From: Geitlerinema sp. PCC 7407
Lineage (GTDB): Bacteria; Cyanobacteriota; Cyanobacteriia; PCC-7407
Direction of reading: 5' to 3'
Assembly (NCBI RefSeq): GCF_000317045.1
Contig: NC_019703.1
Coordinates: forward strand, 3,460,501-3,524,500
Length of the DNA: 64,000 nt
This document shows positions 18,376 to 27,866 of this stretch, one piece after another. Within the stretch, counting starts at the first letter, position 1, and the number at the start of each line of letters is the position of its first letter. Under the pieces are notes generated by a model. That model was not told where the DNA came from. It made no database searches and was given only the letters and a program-made list of their open reading frames with translations. The translations under genes and the position numbers were made by a program.

Positions 18376-18795
18376 GTGGCTCAACCCCAAGAAATTGCTC
18401 ACGTCCCCGGCCTTGCGCTCCCAGCTCCTGGAGCACCCAAAGGCGTAGCAGCAACCGAACTTCGCCCTTGGGGTTCCTTTACGGTCCTAGAGGAAGGCAG
18501 GGGCTACAAAATTAAGCGTATCGAGGTCAAACCCGGTCACCGTCTGAGCCTCCAAATGCATCATCATCGGAGTGAGCATTGGATCGTGGTTTCAGGCACC
18601 GCCAAGGTCGTCTGCGGCGATCGCGAACTGCTGCTGTCGAGCAACCAGTCCACCTACGTCCCGCCTTGTACCAGCCATCGCCTCGAAAACCCAGGCGTGA
18701 TCTCCCTCGTGCTGATCGAAGTCCAAAACGGCGAATATCTCGGCGAGGATGACATCGTTCGCTTCCAAGACGACTATGCCCGCGCCGAAAGCTGA
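18376..18795 (+). CDS. Cupin-type mannose-6-phosphate isomerase (type II PMI domain)
   Basis: 139 residues starting at GTG 18376, chosen for the strong AAGGAG (18364-18369) 6 bp upstream. It is a single cupin domain: WGSFTVLEEG, the metal-binding LSLQMHHHRSEHWIVVSGTA and a second His in PPCTSHRLENPG. This is the C-terminal isomerase half of ManC-type enzymes standing alone. It should interconvert fructose-6-P and mannose-6-P for GDP-mannose and polysaccharide synthesis. No guanylyltransferase gene is adjacent. Confidence 0.85.
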   Translation: MAQPQEIAHVPGLALPAPGAPKGVAATELRPWGSFTVLEEGRGYKIKRIEVKPGHRLSLQMHHHRSEHWIVVSGTAKVVCGDRELLLSSNQSTYVPPCTSHRLENPGVISLVLIEVQNGEYLGEDDIVRFQDDYARAES

Positions 18796-19074
18796 ATCAG
18801 AACTCGCGCCTTGTAGGCCTGATCGCCAAGTGGCCTCTGGTTAGCCGCCCCAGCCAAGCCATCTCTAAAACCTAATAGCGTCTCTCCAAAGCCTCGCCTT
18901 CCCAGCGGGGCTTTGTTGGGTTGACAAGCTTTTTGGCGATCACCCCTCAGCCTATAAACTAAAGAACATCGCTTTTTCCGTCTGCTTCGCAGTCAGCAGA
19001 GGTCCATCAGCTGTCTCCAGCAAACAGGCGATCGCTCCGACCATTCGCTCATCCTCCGACCTTCTGATTTCCCC

Positions 19075-19428
19075 ATGGTTCATTTGAGCAAAGCAGCAGC
19101 CAACGAAATTCGGCGTTTGAAATCTCAGCAAACCAGCGAAAACGCTCGCGTTCTTCGCATTGGCATGCAATCTGGAGGCTGCTCTGACTGGTCCTACACG
19201 CTTGAATTCATTACCGAGCCCAACCCCAGTGACCAGCTCACCACCTCAGAAGACCTCACCATCGCGATCGCCGCAGACACCGCTCCCTATCTGGGCGACC
19301 TGAGTCTCGACTACTCCGAAGACCTCATGGGCGGCGGCTTCCGCTTTCACAACCCCGCAGCCGCCAGCACCTGCGGCTGTGGCCACTCCTTTAGCGTCAG
19401 CAGCAGCCTAGACTCGTCGCCAGTTTGA
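19075..19428 (+). CDS. A-type iron-sulfur cluster carrier/assembly protein (IscA/SufA/HesB family)
   Basis: 117 residues. It carries the three conserved cysteines of A-type carriers: one in SGGCSDWSY and the C-terminal pair in STCGCGHSF. It should hold and deliver Fe-S clusters in the cytosol. ATG 19075 starts MVHLSKAAANEIRRL, the usual family N-terminus. Its stop codon overlaps the -35 element of the rpsL promoter. Confidence 0.9.
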   Translation: MVHLSKAAANEIRRLKSQQTSENARVLRIGMQSGGCSDWSYTLEFITEPNPSDQLTTSEDLTIAIAADTAPYLGDLSLDYSEDLMGGGFRFHNPAAASTCGCGHSFSVSSSLDSSPV

Positions 19429-19454
19429 CAATACTCCTCAAAGCTCAGTATGAT
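19425..19454 (+). promoter_or_regulatory. Probable sigma-70-type promoter for the str cluster (rpsL)
   Basis: A perfect -35 TTGACA (19425-19430) and TATGAT (19449-19454) are separated by 18 bp, about 50 bp before the rpsL ATG. The -35 overlaps the stop codon of the upstream Fe-S carrier gene. Confidence 0.65.
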
Positions 19455-19504
19455 TAGAATTTGTTGAAAGTTGGAACGGTTGAAGACCTTACACGCCACA
19501 GCTC

Positions 19505-19879
19505 ATGCCCACCATTCAGCAGCTAATTCGTAGCGAGCGCCAAAAGGCCAAGAAGAAGACTAAGTCGCCAGCCTTGAAGAGCTGTCCGCAACGCCGAGGA
19601 GTTTGCACTCGGGTTTACACCACCACCCCCAAGAAGCCTAACTCAGCCCTGCGTAAAGTCGCGCGGGTCCGTCTAACCTCCGGTTTTGAGGTTACCGCCT
19701 ACATTCCCGGTATCGGCCACAACCTCCAAGAACACTCCGTTGTGATGATTCGGGGAGGCCGGGTCAAAGATCTGCCGGGCGTACGCTACCACATCATTCG
19801 TGGCACCCTAGACACCGCAGGCGTGAAAGACCGCCGTCAAGGTCGTTCTAAGTACGGCGCCAAGCGGCCAAAAGCTTAA
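19505..19879 (+). CDS. rpsL: 30S ribosomal protein S12
   Basis: 124 residues, full length. The decoding-centre segments [19 protein letters not shown] and [13 protein letters not shown] are intact. The lysines whose mutation gives streptomycin resistance in other bacteria are present, so the allele looks wild type. It is the first gene of the str cluster and is followed by a ~250-bp gap before rpsG. Confidence 0.98.
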   Translation: MPTIQQLIRSERQKAKKKTKSPALKSCPQRRGVCTRVYTTTPKKPNSALRKVARVRLTSGFEVTAYIPGIGHNLQEHSVVMIRGGRVKDLPGVRYHIIRGTLDTAGVKDRRQGRSKYGAKRPKA

Positions 19880-20132
19880 ATTGTTAAGGCTTGGTGACAG
19901 CAAGGTTCTCAAGCGCATTGGATCCTCGCGACAGTCTCAACAGACAAGCATCAAGCCCCAAGGGCTAGTTTATTAGCCTTTTGCCTAGGAGTTTTCGATA
20001 GCTTCCAGAGCATCAGCAAATTAGCGCTGCTACAATATTCGGGCCACTGAGGGTGTGGCAGACTGAGCCTAAAGCAGGTTCAGTTTTATCATGTACATCG
20101 ACTTACAGGTTTATTCAGTTTAAGGCTCAGCT

Positions 20133-20603
20133 ATGTCTCGTCGCGGTGTTATCCAAAAACGCTCGGTTCCCCCAGATCCAACCTATAACAGCCGACTCGT
20201 GAGCATGATGATCCGTCGCATCATGCACAGCGGCAAAAAATCCACTGCACGACGGATCGTCTATGACGCCTTCAAGGTCATTGAAGATCGTGTTGGCTCC
20301 GATCCCCTAGAAGTATTTGAGCGGGCTGTACGCAACGCAACCCCTCTCGTAGAAGTTAAAGCTCGCCGGGTTGGCGGTGCGACCTACCAGGTTCCCATGG
20401 AAGTCCGCACAGACCGAGGAATTGCCCTCGCTCTGCGCTGGCTCATTCAATACGCTCGTCAGCGTCCCGGTCGCGCTATGTCCTTGCGCCTTGCCAACGA
20501 GCTCATGGACGCAGCCAACGAAACCGGTAGCGCCATCCGTAAGCGCGAAGAAACCCACAAAATGGCTGAAGCAAACAAAGCGTTTGCGCACTATCGCTAC
20601 TAA
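20133..20603 (+). CDS. rpsG: 30S ribosomal protein S7
   Basis: 156 residues, full length. It begins [16 protein letters not shown] and contains the typical [12 protein letters not shown] loop. It binds the 3' major domain of 16S rRNA and nucleates head assembly. It is the second gene of the str cluster, 118 bp before fusA. Confidence 0.98.
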   Translation: MSRRGVIQKRSVPPDPTYNSRLVSMMIRRIMHSGKKSTARRIVYDAFKVIEDRVGSDPLEVFERAVRNATPLVEVKARRVGGATYQVPMEVRTDRGIALALRWLIQYARQRPGRAMSLRLANELMDAANETGSAIRKREETHKMAEANKAFAHYRY

Positions 20604-20720
20604 TTTTGGAAACTGCATCCCTAAACAATTCAGTTGTGTGCGATGCAGTTTTCAATAAAAGTATAGAATCTTAACAAAGCCATAAAGTGCACATCCGCGA
20701 CAGAGACGAAGGAGTTAGCT

Positions 20721-22796
20721 GTGGCACGCACCACCCCGCTTGAGAAAGTAAGGAATATAGGTATCGCCGCGCACATTGATGCGGGCAAAACGACGACGAC
20801 GGAGCGGATTTTGTTCTACTCCGGCGTTGTCCACAAAATTGGTGAAGTCCACGAGGGCACAGCCGTCACCGACTGGATGGAACAGGAGCGGGAACGGGGT
20901 ATCACCATTACTGCTGCTGCTATCAGCACCCAGTGGAAAGACCACCAAATCAATATCATTGATACGCCTGGACATGTAGACTTCACCATCGAAGTAGAAC
21001 GCTCAATGCGTGTACTCGATGGCGTGATTGCAGTCTTCTGCTCTGTAGGCGGTGTGCAGCCCCAATCTGAAACCGTCTGGCGTCAAGCTGACCGGTACAG
21101 AGTTCCTCGCCTAGTGTTCGTCAACAAGATGGACCGTACGGGCGCGAACTTCTTCAAGGTTTATGGGCAAATTCGCGATCGCCTTCGCGCTAACGCAGTT
21201 CCCATTCAAATCCCCATCGGTGCAGAAAGCGAATTTCGCGGCATCGTAGATCTCGTGCGGATGCGCGCCAAGATCTACACCAACGACATCGGAACTGACA
21301 TCGAAGATGTTGACATTCCGGAAGATATTCGTGAACTGGCCGAAGAGTATCGCCTCAAGCTCATCGAATCTGTCGCCGAGACAGACGATGCCCTAACCGA
21401 GAAGTATCTGGAAGGGGAAGAGCTGACAGAAGAGGAAATTCGGTACGCCATTCGCAAAGGCGTCATTGCCGGCACTCTTGTTCCCATGCTGTGTGGCTCA
21501 GCTTTCAAGAACAAGGGAGTCCAGCTAATGTTGGATGCGGTAGTAGATTACCTACCCTCTCCTACTGAGGTTCCTCCTATCCAGGGCATCCTGCCCAACG
21601 GCGAATCTATAGTTCGTCATTCTGATGACAGCGAACCCATGTCAGCTCTGGCCTTCAAGATCATGGCTGATCCCTATGGCCGTCTGACCTTTGTTCGGGT
21701 TTACTCTGGCATCCTGAAAAAAGGCAGCTACGTCTACAACTCGACCAAGGGCAAGAAAGAGCGCATCTCTCGCCTGATCGTCCTGAAAGCCGATGATCGT
21801 ATTGAAGTCGACGAACTACGGGCGGGTGATCTAGGCGCAGCCTTGGGATTGAAAGACACCTTCACCGGTGACACCATCACCGACGAAGATTCTCCTGTCA
21901 TTCTCGAGTCTTTGTTCATCCCTGAGCCTGTTATTTCAGTCGCAGTCGAGCCCAAGACAAAGCAGGACATGGAGAAGCTGTCCAAGGCACTCCAATCTTT
22001 GTCTGAGGAAGATCCCACCTTCCGAGTCAGCATCGACCAGGAAACCAACCAGACTGTAATTGCTGGAATGGGCGAGCTTCACCTAGAAATTCTCGTCGAC
22101 CGGATGATGCGAGAATTCAAGGTTGAAGCCAACATCGGTGCACCTCAGGTTGCCTACCGTGAAACCATTCGCAAATCAGTTCGGGCAGAGGGAAAATTTG
22201 TCCGGCAGAGTGGCGGTAAGGGCCAGTATGGCCACGTAGTCATCGAGCTTGAGCCTGGTGACACTGGTTCTGGCTTTGAGTTCGTCTCCAAGATTGTTGG
22301 CGGTACTGTTCCTAGGGAATACGTTGGCCCGGCGGAACAGGGTATGAAAGAAGCTTGCGAATCTGGTATTCTTGCAGGCTACCCCGTCATCGATGTCAAA
22401 GTAACGATGGTAGATGGCTCCTACCACGACGTTGACTCCTCTGAAATGGCCTTTAAGATTGCTGGCTCTATGGCAATCAAAGAGGCTGTGATGAAGGCTC
22501 AACCTGTGCTGCTTGAACCCATGATGAAAGTGGAAGTCGAAGTTCCTGAAGACTTCCTCGGAGATGTCATGGGTGACCTCAACTCTCGACGGGGTCAGAT
22601 TGAGGGCATGGGCTCTGAGGACAGTATTGCTAAGGTGTCTGCAAAAGTCCCCTTGGCAGAAATGTTTGGATATGCCACCGACATTCGGTCAAAGACTCAA
22701 GGTCGCGGTATATTCTCGATGGAATTCAGCCACTACGATGAAGTTCCTCGGAACGTGGCTGAAGCAATCATCGCCAAAAGCAAAGGGAACGCATAG
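20721..22796 (+). CDS. fusA: Elongation factor G
   Basis: 691 residues. It starts at a GTG with AAGGAG about 6 bp upstream. GTP-binding motifs are AHIDAGKTT (G1), DTPGHVDF (G3) and VNKMDRTGA (G4), with domain IV signature [12 protein letters not shown]. It catalyses ribosome translocation. It lies 23 bp upstream of tuf and is surely cotranscribed. Confidence 0.98.
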   Translation: MARTTPLEKVRNIGIAAHIDAGKTTTTERILFYSGVVHKIGEVHEGTAVTDWMEQERERGITITAAAISTQWKDHQINIIDTPGHVDFTIEVERSMRVLDGVIAVFCSVGGVQPQSETVWRQADRYRVPRLVFVNKMDRTGANFFKVYGQIRDRLRANAVPIQIPIGAESEFRGIVDLVRMRAKIYTNDIGTDIEDVDIPEDIRELAEEYRLKLIESVAETDDALTEKYLEGEELTEEEIRYAIRKGVIAGTLVPMLCGSAFKNKGVQLMLDAVVDYLPSPTEVPPIQGILPNGESIVRHSDDSEPMSALAFKIMADPYGRLTFVRVYSGILKKGSYVYNSTKGKKERISRLIVLKADDRIEVDELRAGDLGAALGLKDTFTGDTITDEDSPVILESLFIPEPVISVAVEPKTKQDMEKLSKALQSLSEEDPTFRVSIDQETNQTVIAGMGELHLEILVDRMMREFKVEANIGAPQVAYRETIRKSVRAEGKFVRQSGGKGQYGHVVIELEPGDTGSGFEFVSKIVGGTVPREYVGPAEQGMKEACESGILAGYPVIDVKVTMVDGSYHDVDSSEMAFKIAGSMAIKEAVMKAQPVLLEPMMKVEVEVPEDFLGDVMGDLNSRRGQIEGMGSEDSIAKVSAKVPLAEMFGYATDIRSKTQGRGIFSMEFSHYDEVPRNVAEAIIAKSKGNA

Positions 22797-22819
22797 TCAG
22801 GAAGAGGAATAGATAACTC

Positions 22820-24049
22820 ATGGCACGCGCAAAGTTTGAACGGACTAAGCCTCACGTTAACATCGGCACCATCGGTCACGTGGACCACGGCAAGACGACC
22901 CTAACGGCTGCTATCACCATGACCCTCGCGGCCGCTGGTGGTGCAAAGGCTCGTAAGTACGACGAGATCGACGCTGCTCCCGAGGAGAAAGCTCGGGGTA
23001 TTACGATCAACACGGCTCACGTGGAATACCAAACCGAGAGCCGTCACTATGCTCACGTGGACTGCCCAGGCCACGCTGACTATGTGAAGAACATGATCAC
23101 GGGTGCCGCTCAGATGGACGGTGCCATCCTGGTTGTGTCTGCAGCTGATGGTCCCATGCCCCAAACCCGTGAGCACATCTTGCTGGCGAAGCAGGTTGGC
23201 GTTCCCAACATCGTGGTCTTCATGAACAAGCAAGACCAAGTCGATGATGAAGAACTGCTCGAGCTGGTTGAGCTGGAAATTCGCGAGTTGCTGAGCTCCT
23301 ATGACTTCCCTGGCGATGATATTCCCATCGTCTCTGGCTCTGCGCTTCTGGCTCTGGAAGCGCTCACCGAAAACCCCAAGATCGCTAAGGGTGAAAACCA
23401 GTGGGTTGACAAGATTCTGTCTCTGATGGATGAGGTCGACCGCTACATTCCTACGCCTGAGCGTGCGGTTGATAAGCCTTTCTTGATGGCTGTGGAGGAC
23501 GTCTTCTCCATCACCGGTCGTGGTACGGTTGCAACCGGCAGAATTGAGCGTGGAAAGGTCAAAGTCGGTGAGACTGTTGAGCTTGTTGGTATTCGCGATA
23601 CCCGCAGCACCACGGTAACGGGTGTTGAGATGTTCCAGAAGGTTCTGGACGAGGGTATGGCTGGCGACAACGTGGGCGTTCTGCTGCGTGGTATCCAAAA
23701 AGCTGACATTGAGCGCGGCATGGTGATCGCCAAGCCCGGCTCTATCACCCCTCACACCAAGTTCGAGTCTGAGGTTTACATTCTCAAGAAGGAAGAGGGT
23801 GGTCGTCACACGCCTTTCTTCTCGGGCTATCGTCCTCAGTTCTATGTGCGGACTACCGACGTGACTGGTACCATCGCAGCTTTCACGGCTGATGATGGCA
23901 CCGATGTTGAAATGGTCATGCCTGGTGACCGTGTGAAGATGACGGTTGAGCTGATCAACCCGATCGCTATTGAGCAAGGAATGCGCTTCGCTATCCGCGA
24001 GGGTGGCCGCACCGTGGGTGCAGGCGTTGTTTCTAAGATTCTGCAGTAG
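22820..24049 (+). CDS. tuf: Elongation factor Tu
   Basis: 409 residues. GTPase motifs are [17 protein letters not shown] and MNKQDQVDD. It delivers aminoacyl-tRNA to the ribosome. A GGAAGAGGA stretch precedes the ATG. Two hairpins follow the stop codon, so much of the transcription probably ends before rpsJ. Confidence 0.98.
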   Translation: MARAKFERTKPHVNIGTIGHVDHGKTTLTAAITMTLAAAGGAKARKYDEIDAAPEEKARGITINTAHVEYQTESRHYAHVDCPGHADYVKNMITGAAQMDGAILVVSAADGPMPQTREHILLAKQVGVPNIVVFMNKQDQVDDEELLELVELEIRELLSSYDFPGDDIPIVSGSALLALEALTENPKIAKGENQWVDKILSLMDEVDRYIPTPERAVDKPFLMAVEDVFSITGRGTVATGRIERGKVKVGETVELVGIRDTRSTTVTGVEMFQKVLDEGMAGDNVGVLLRGIQKADIERGMVIAKPGSITPHTKFESEVYILKKEEGGRHTPFFSGYRPQFYVRTTDVTGTIAAFTADDGTDVEMVMPGDRVKMTVELINPIAIEQGMRFAIREGGRTVGAGVVSKILQ

Positions 24050-24063
24050 CATCTTGAAGACAG

Positions 24064-24103
24064 GCAGAGGATACCTCAATTCTGATTGAGGCCTCTGCTT
24101 TGT
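24064..24103 (+). terminator. Terminator-like hairpin after tuf
   Basis: The interrupted stem GCAGAGG..CCTCAAT / ATTGAGG-CCTCTGC (24064-24098) is followed by tttgt. It lies 15 bp after the tuf stop. Confidence 0.65.
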
Positions 24104-24133
24104 AGAGATTGCCAGCCTTCAGATTGTTTTTGT

Positions 24134-24169
24134 AAGGCAGCGTTGAGCCTATTGCCTCAACGCTGCCTT
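24134..24169 (+). terminator. Second hairpin in the tuf-rpsJ gap
   Basis: A perfect 14-bp stem, aaggcagcgttgag (24134-24147) with ctcaacgctgcctt (24156-24169) and an 8-nt loop. No T-run follows, so it may be an RNA processing or stability element rather than a terminator. Confidence 0.5.
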
Positions 24170-24242
24170 ATAGCGGGCGTCTCGCCCTGTATTCAAGGTC
24201 AGTATTCCTTCTTCTGAACCTAAACAACCGAAATAAAATTCC

Positions 24243-24560
24243 ATGGCAACTATTCAGCAGCAAAAGATTCGGATTCGTCTGAAAGCGTTTGACCGTCACT
24301 TGCTTGATACTTCTTGTGAGAAGATTGTGGACACTGCCAATCGCACCAACGCTACAGCAATTGGCCCTATTCCTTTGCCCACAAAGCGTCGTATCTACTG
24401 CGTCTTGCGATCGCCCCACGTGGACAAAGACTCCCGCGAGCACTTTGAAACTCGGACACACCGGCGCATTATCGATATTTATCAACCTTCTTCCAAGACA
24501 ATTGACGCTTTGATGAAGCTTGATCTGCCTGCTGGCGTTGATATTGAAGTAAAACTCTAA
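24243..24560 (+). CDS. rpsJ: 30S ribosomal protein S10
   Basis: 105 residues, full length. It begins [17 protein letters not shown] and ends [12 protein letters not shown]. Its position after tuf is the usual cyanobacterial arrangement. Besides its ribosomal role it acts in Nus-dependent antitermination. A strong terminator follows. Confidence 0.98.
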   Translation: MATIQQQKIRIRLKAFDRHLLDTSCEKIVDTANRTNATAIGPIPLPTKRRIYCVLRSPHVDKDSREHFETRTHRRIIDIYQPSSKTIDALMKLDLPAGVDIEVKL

Positions 24561-24597
24561 AGTCGATCGCCCGTCACTTTATTAATTCCTTTGCAGA

Positions 24598-24635
24598 AAA
24601 AGCACCGTGTTTATTCAAAACGCGGTGCTTTTAAG
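24598..24635 (+). terminator. Terminator after rpsJ
   Basis: A 12-bp stem, AAAAGCACCGTG (24598-24609) with CGCGGTGCTTTT (24621-24632), with one G-T pair and a short AT-rich loop. It marks the end of the str-rpsJ cluster. Confidence 0.8.
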
Positions 24636-24745
24636 CTTTAAAGCAGTCTTGGGAAGTGTACCAAGGTTTTTGCCCAAAGACCCGATTCTGGTAGAGGAAT
24701 GGGCTAGAGTAAAGAAAGCTGCAAGCTTGTTTACATCACTGATAC

Positions 24746-25396
24746 ATGGCGTCTTCATCTTCGATCGCTGTTCGTGAGTTGCCCTTATTTCCTCTGCCAG
24801 AGGTTGTGCTTTTTCCTGGCAGGCCGCTTCCTTTACATATTTTTGAGTTCCGCTACAGGATCATGATGAACACGATCCTCGAGAGCGATCGCCGATTTGG
24901 TGTACTGATGTGGGACCCTGTGCAAGGTCAAGCTGCTCCTATTGGCTGCTGTGCAGAAATTGTTCAGTATCAACGCCTTCCAGATGACCGAATGAAGATT
25001 CGGACTTTGGGGCAGCAGCGTTTTCGAGTTATTGAGTACACCCGTGAAAAGCCTTATCGAGTTGGCCTGGTGGAATGGATCGAAGACGCTCCGACAGACG
25101 ATGACTTGAGACCACTCACTCATGAAGTCGATCAGCTCTTGCGAGATGTTGTGCGTCTTTCGGGCAAACTCACCTCTCAGGAAATTGAGCTGCCGGAAAA
25201 TATTCCAGATTCTCCGATCGAGCTTTCGTATTGGATTGCCAGCAATCTATATGGAGTTGCTTCTGAGCAACAGACTCTTCTGGAAATGCAGGATACAAAA
25301 GCTCGCCTAGAGAGGGAAGCAGAAATTTTGACCTCTACCCGCAATCACCTAGCAGCAAGAACAGTTTTAAAAGATACGTTTCCCGACCCAAATTGA
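24746..25396 (+). CDS. LON substrate-binding-domain protein (Lon N-terminal-like, no protease domain)
   Basis: 216 residues. The segment ELPLFPLPEVVLFPGRPLPL followed by HIFEFRYRIM is the classic start of the Lon N-terminal (PUA-like) domain, and GCCAEIVQYQ and GQQRFRVIE follow. There is no AAA+ or Ser-Lys protease part. Stand-alone versions are common in cyanobacteria and plants and are thought to bind proteins. The C-terminal third is helical. Confidence 0.88.
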   Translation: MASSSSIAVRELPLFPLPEVVLFPGRPLPLHIFEFRYRIMMNTILESDRRFGVLMWDPVQGQAAPIGCCAEIVQYQRLPDDRMKIRTLGQQRFRVIEYTREKPYRVGLVEWIEDAPTDDDLRPLTHEVDQLLRDVVRLSGKLTSQEIELPENIPDSPIELSYWIASNLYGVASEQQTLLEMQDTKARLEREAEILTSTRNHLAARTVLKDTFPDPN

Positions 25397-25494
25397 GCCA
25401 TCGAGACTCAGAAAAAAGGTACTCTCTGAAATTTTTGAGAGGACTATCATGCCTGGATTTGTGAATATGCCAAACCTGAGCAGCAAACTCCTTT

Positions 25495-26346
25495 TTAAGC
25501 CATCGATTTTGCAGGGAAGACTGCATAGCTGCCGAAGATTTTGAGTGTCTCTGTATGAGCCTTCAAAAGCTGCAAGGCTGTTTGCAGCGTCTCATGGTTG
25601 GCATCTCCTTCTAAGTCCATGAAAAAGAGATAGTCTCCAAGCGATCGCTTAGTAGGCCTTGACTCGATTCTGCTGAGATTAATATCTCGGTCGGCGAAAA
25701 TCTGGAGCGGCTGCACAAGAGCACCAGGAATATTAGCCCTGACACTAAAGGCCAAGGAAGTATGGCTCCCACCCGGAGATTCGTTCAAGCCGAGAATCCA
25801 AAAACGGGTGCAGTTGTCTGGATAGTCATTAATTGGGCAAGCAATAACCGGTAGATTGTAGAGTTCTGCTGCTCGCTGAGAAGAGATCGCGCCGACGGTT
25901 TCATCGTCACCCAGAGATTGCAGCGCTTCAGTTGTGGAGCGCGTTGGGATCAGCTGAACCTGCGGCAAGTGTTTTTCAAGCCAGCCTTGGCACTGGGCTA
26001 GAGCCTGGGGATGGGAGTATACCGTTTGAATCGTACTGAGGGTCTTTGAGTGAGACAGAAATGCGTGAACTATCGGCAAGTCAATTGCCTGCTGAATACG
26101 CAGATTGTCTAGCTGCCACAAAGTATCGAGGGTCATGGTGACACTGCCCTCAATCGAATTTTCAACAGGAACAACGGCCAGATTAGCTTTGCCCTGAGCA
26201 ACCGCTTGTAAAGTTTGAGCAATACTGGGGTAGGGGCACAGCAGAGGTAAGGTTTCTTGCTTTTTATTCAGCCAATTTGCCAATAAAAGTGCGGCTGTTT
26301 CTGTATAGGTGCCCGTCGGTCCGAGATGAGCGATCGAGAAACTCAT
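25495..26346 (-). CDS. pheA: Prephenate dehydratase
   Basis: 283 residues, monofunctional (no chorismate mutase part). The N-terminal catalytic domain starts IAHLGPTGTYTETAA and contains the VPVENSIEGSV motif. The C-terminal ACT domain (about 195-275) carries the ESRPTKRSLGDYLFF signature that binds phenylalanine. It makes phenylpyruvate for Phe synthesis and is probably feedback regulated. It is divergent from the DUF1997 gene. Confidence 0.95.
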   Translation of the reverse strand: MSFSIAHLGPTGTYTETAALLLANWLNKKQETLPLLCPYPSIAQTLQAVAQGKANLAVVPVENSIEGSVTMTLDTLWQLDNLRIQQAIDLPIVHAFLSHSKTLSTIQTVYSHPQALAQCQGWLEKHLPQVQLIPTRSTTEALQSLGDDETVGAISSQRAAELYNLPVIACPINDYPDNCTRFWILGLNESPGGSHTSLAFSVRANIPGALVQPLQIFADRDINLSRIESRPTKRSLGDYLFFMDLEGDANHETLQTALQLLKAHTETLKIFGSYAVFPAKSMA

Positions 26347-26542
26347 AGGATTACAAGTTAGTGGGAATCATTATTCACTAATTTCTCAGAAATCAGAGAT
26401 GTTGTTGGCAGATTTTCCAGCTGCTTTTTTGTTATGTCTGAAAAGGGCTCCACAGCATTTATACTGCATGAGATAGACTCAGACCTTCTGAGATAAATCG
26501 TAAAATTTTATTACAAGCAGACTGCTATTTTCCAGTTTTCCT

Positions 26543-27133
26543 ATGCTCACTCGATTCGCCGCCTCTCAATCTGTTGAATTGGCTGTACCTGAGCAGCCTA
26601 TTTCTATTGAGCATTATTTGCGTCAACCTCAGCGCCTAGTCCAAGCGCTGGTTGATCCAAGCCGAGTCGAGATTTTGAGTGGGGAGCACTTTCGGCTGAA
26701 GATGAAACCTCTCAGCTTTATGATGCTGAGCCTGCAACCAACGGTAGATATGCGCGTTTGGTCTAGCCGTCGCAATGTTATTTATCTCCAGTCCACAGGT
26801 TGTGAAATTCGCGGGATTGAATACATCAACCAGCGATTTTCGTTGGAGCTAGTGGGCGAGCTGCGGTTGAAGCAGCGGGAACAAGCAGCGTATCTGGAGG
26901 GGCGGGCGGATTTGGCCGTGAGTGTTGAGATGCCGCCAGCGCTGCAGTTTACGCCGCGGCCCTTGCTGGAAGCAACGGGCAATGGACTTTTGAAGAGTGT
27001 TTTGCTGACGGTTAAGCAGCGCCTGATGCATCAGCTGCTGCTTGACTATCGCCATTGGGTACAAACTCAAGCAGCCAACGAGCAGCTTCGAGCGTCTAGC
27101 ACGCCACTATTGGGGTTCACAGAACAAATTTAG
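26543..27133 (+). CDS. DUF1997 family protein
   Basis: 196 residues. It matches the cyanobacterial/plastid DUF1997 family as remembered: EHYLRQPQRLVQAL, VEILSGEHFRLKMKPLSFM and a C-terminal KQRLMHQLLLDYRHWV helix. Function unknown. No membrane segment is seen. Its last 27 bp overlap the 3' end of the convergent rnhB. Confidence 0.78.
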   Translation: MLTRFAASQSVELAVPEQPISIEHYLRQPQRLVQALVDPSRVEILSGEHFRLKMKPLSFMMLSLQPTVDMRVWSSRRNVIYLQSTGCEIRGIEYINQRFSLELVGELRLKQREQAAYLEGRADLAVSVEMPPALQFTPRPLLEATGNGLLKSVLLTVKQRLMHQLLLDYRHWVQTQAANEQLRASSTPLLGFTEQI

Positions 27134-27820
27134 GGGGAGTTGGTCGCTGGTGCTTGCTGGCAAGATTTGGCAGGGCGCGAAGGAGCGGCGATGCTGGGGG
27201 GTCAGACCGTGCTGCTGTAGGGCTTGGCGATGAGTTAGGGTGCCGTAGCCTTTGTGGCGGTCTAGACCGTAGTTTGGATAGCGCTTTGCTAGGCGAATGA
27301 TCAGGTCGTCCCGCCAGACTTTGGCGATGATGCTGGCGGCGGCGATCGCCAGAGAGCGGCGATCGCCTTGCACAAGGGTTTGCTGCTCTACCGCGAGATG
27401 GGGGATGCGCTGGTTACCGTCCACGAGGCAGAAGGTAGGCGCTACGCTGAGCTTGAGGAAAGCTCGGCGCATCGCCAGCAAACTCGCCTGGAGAATGTTG
27501 AGACGATCAATTTCCCCGACTGAGGCTAGGCCGATTTGGCAATCAAGGGAGACCTGCTGAATTTGGGCGAATAGGCGCGATCGCTGGGTAGCGGAGAGCT
27601 GTTTGCTGTCGGTCACGCCGAGGGTGCTCAAAAGCGCGTAGCTGTCGGGAGGCAACACGACAGCAGCAGCCACGACTGGCCCAAAGAGAGCACCCCGCCC
27701 GACCTCATCGAGTCCTACGAGCAGGCGATCGCCGTAGTCTTGATCAACCCAGGCGGAGGTCAGGGAGACTGGTAGCAGCGTCCCTGACTCAGATGGCGGC
27801 GGCTGTCGGCGTTTGACCAT
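27107..27820 (-). CDS. rnhB: Ribonuclease HII
   Basis: 237 residues. The acidic active site is visible in GLDEVGRGALFGPV and FCLVDGNQRIP, and KGYGT is also present. It nicks RNA-DNA hybrids and removes misincorporated ribonucleotides. The N-terminal ~30 residues are an extension before the catalytic domain. It lies 46 bp downstream of rne on the same strand, the usual cyanobacterial rne-rnhB pair. The 3' end overlaps the convergent DUF1997 gene by 27 bp, so antisense pairing of transcripts is possible. Confidence 0.95.
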   Translation of the reverse strand: MVKRRQPPPSESGTLLPVSLTSAWVDQDYGDRLLVGLDEVGRGALFGPVVAAAVVLPPDSYALLSTLGVTDSKQLSATQRSRLFAQIQQVSLDCQIGLASVGEIDRLNILQASLLAMRRAFLKLSVAPTFCLVDGNQRIPHLAVEQQTLVQGDRRSLAIAAASIIAKVWRDDLIIRLAKRYPNYGLDRHKGYGTLTHRQALQQHGLTPQHRRSFAPCQILPASTSDQLPLNLFCEPQ

Positions 27821-27866
27821 AGTGATTGGTCGCTTGGCGCTCTTCTAGACCAGCATCGCTGCGCGC

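Noticed and set aside
22901-24079. 392-codon minus-strand frame opposite tuf
   Set aside because: It is the well-known open antisense frame produced by biased codon use in tuf; EF-Tu is unambiguous.
24050-24242. Hairpins between tuf and rpsJ as a novel regulatory element
   Set aside because: The str-rpsJ arrangement is ordinary in cyanobacteria; a terminator plus a processing stem explains them adequately.
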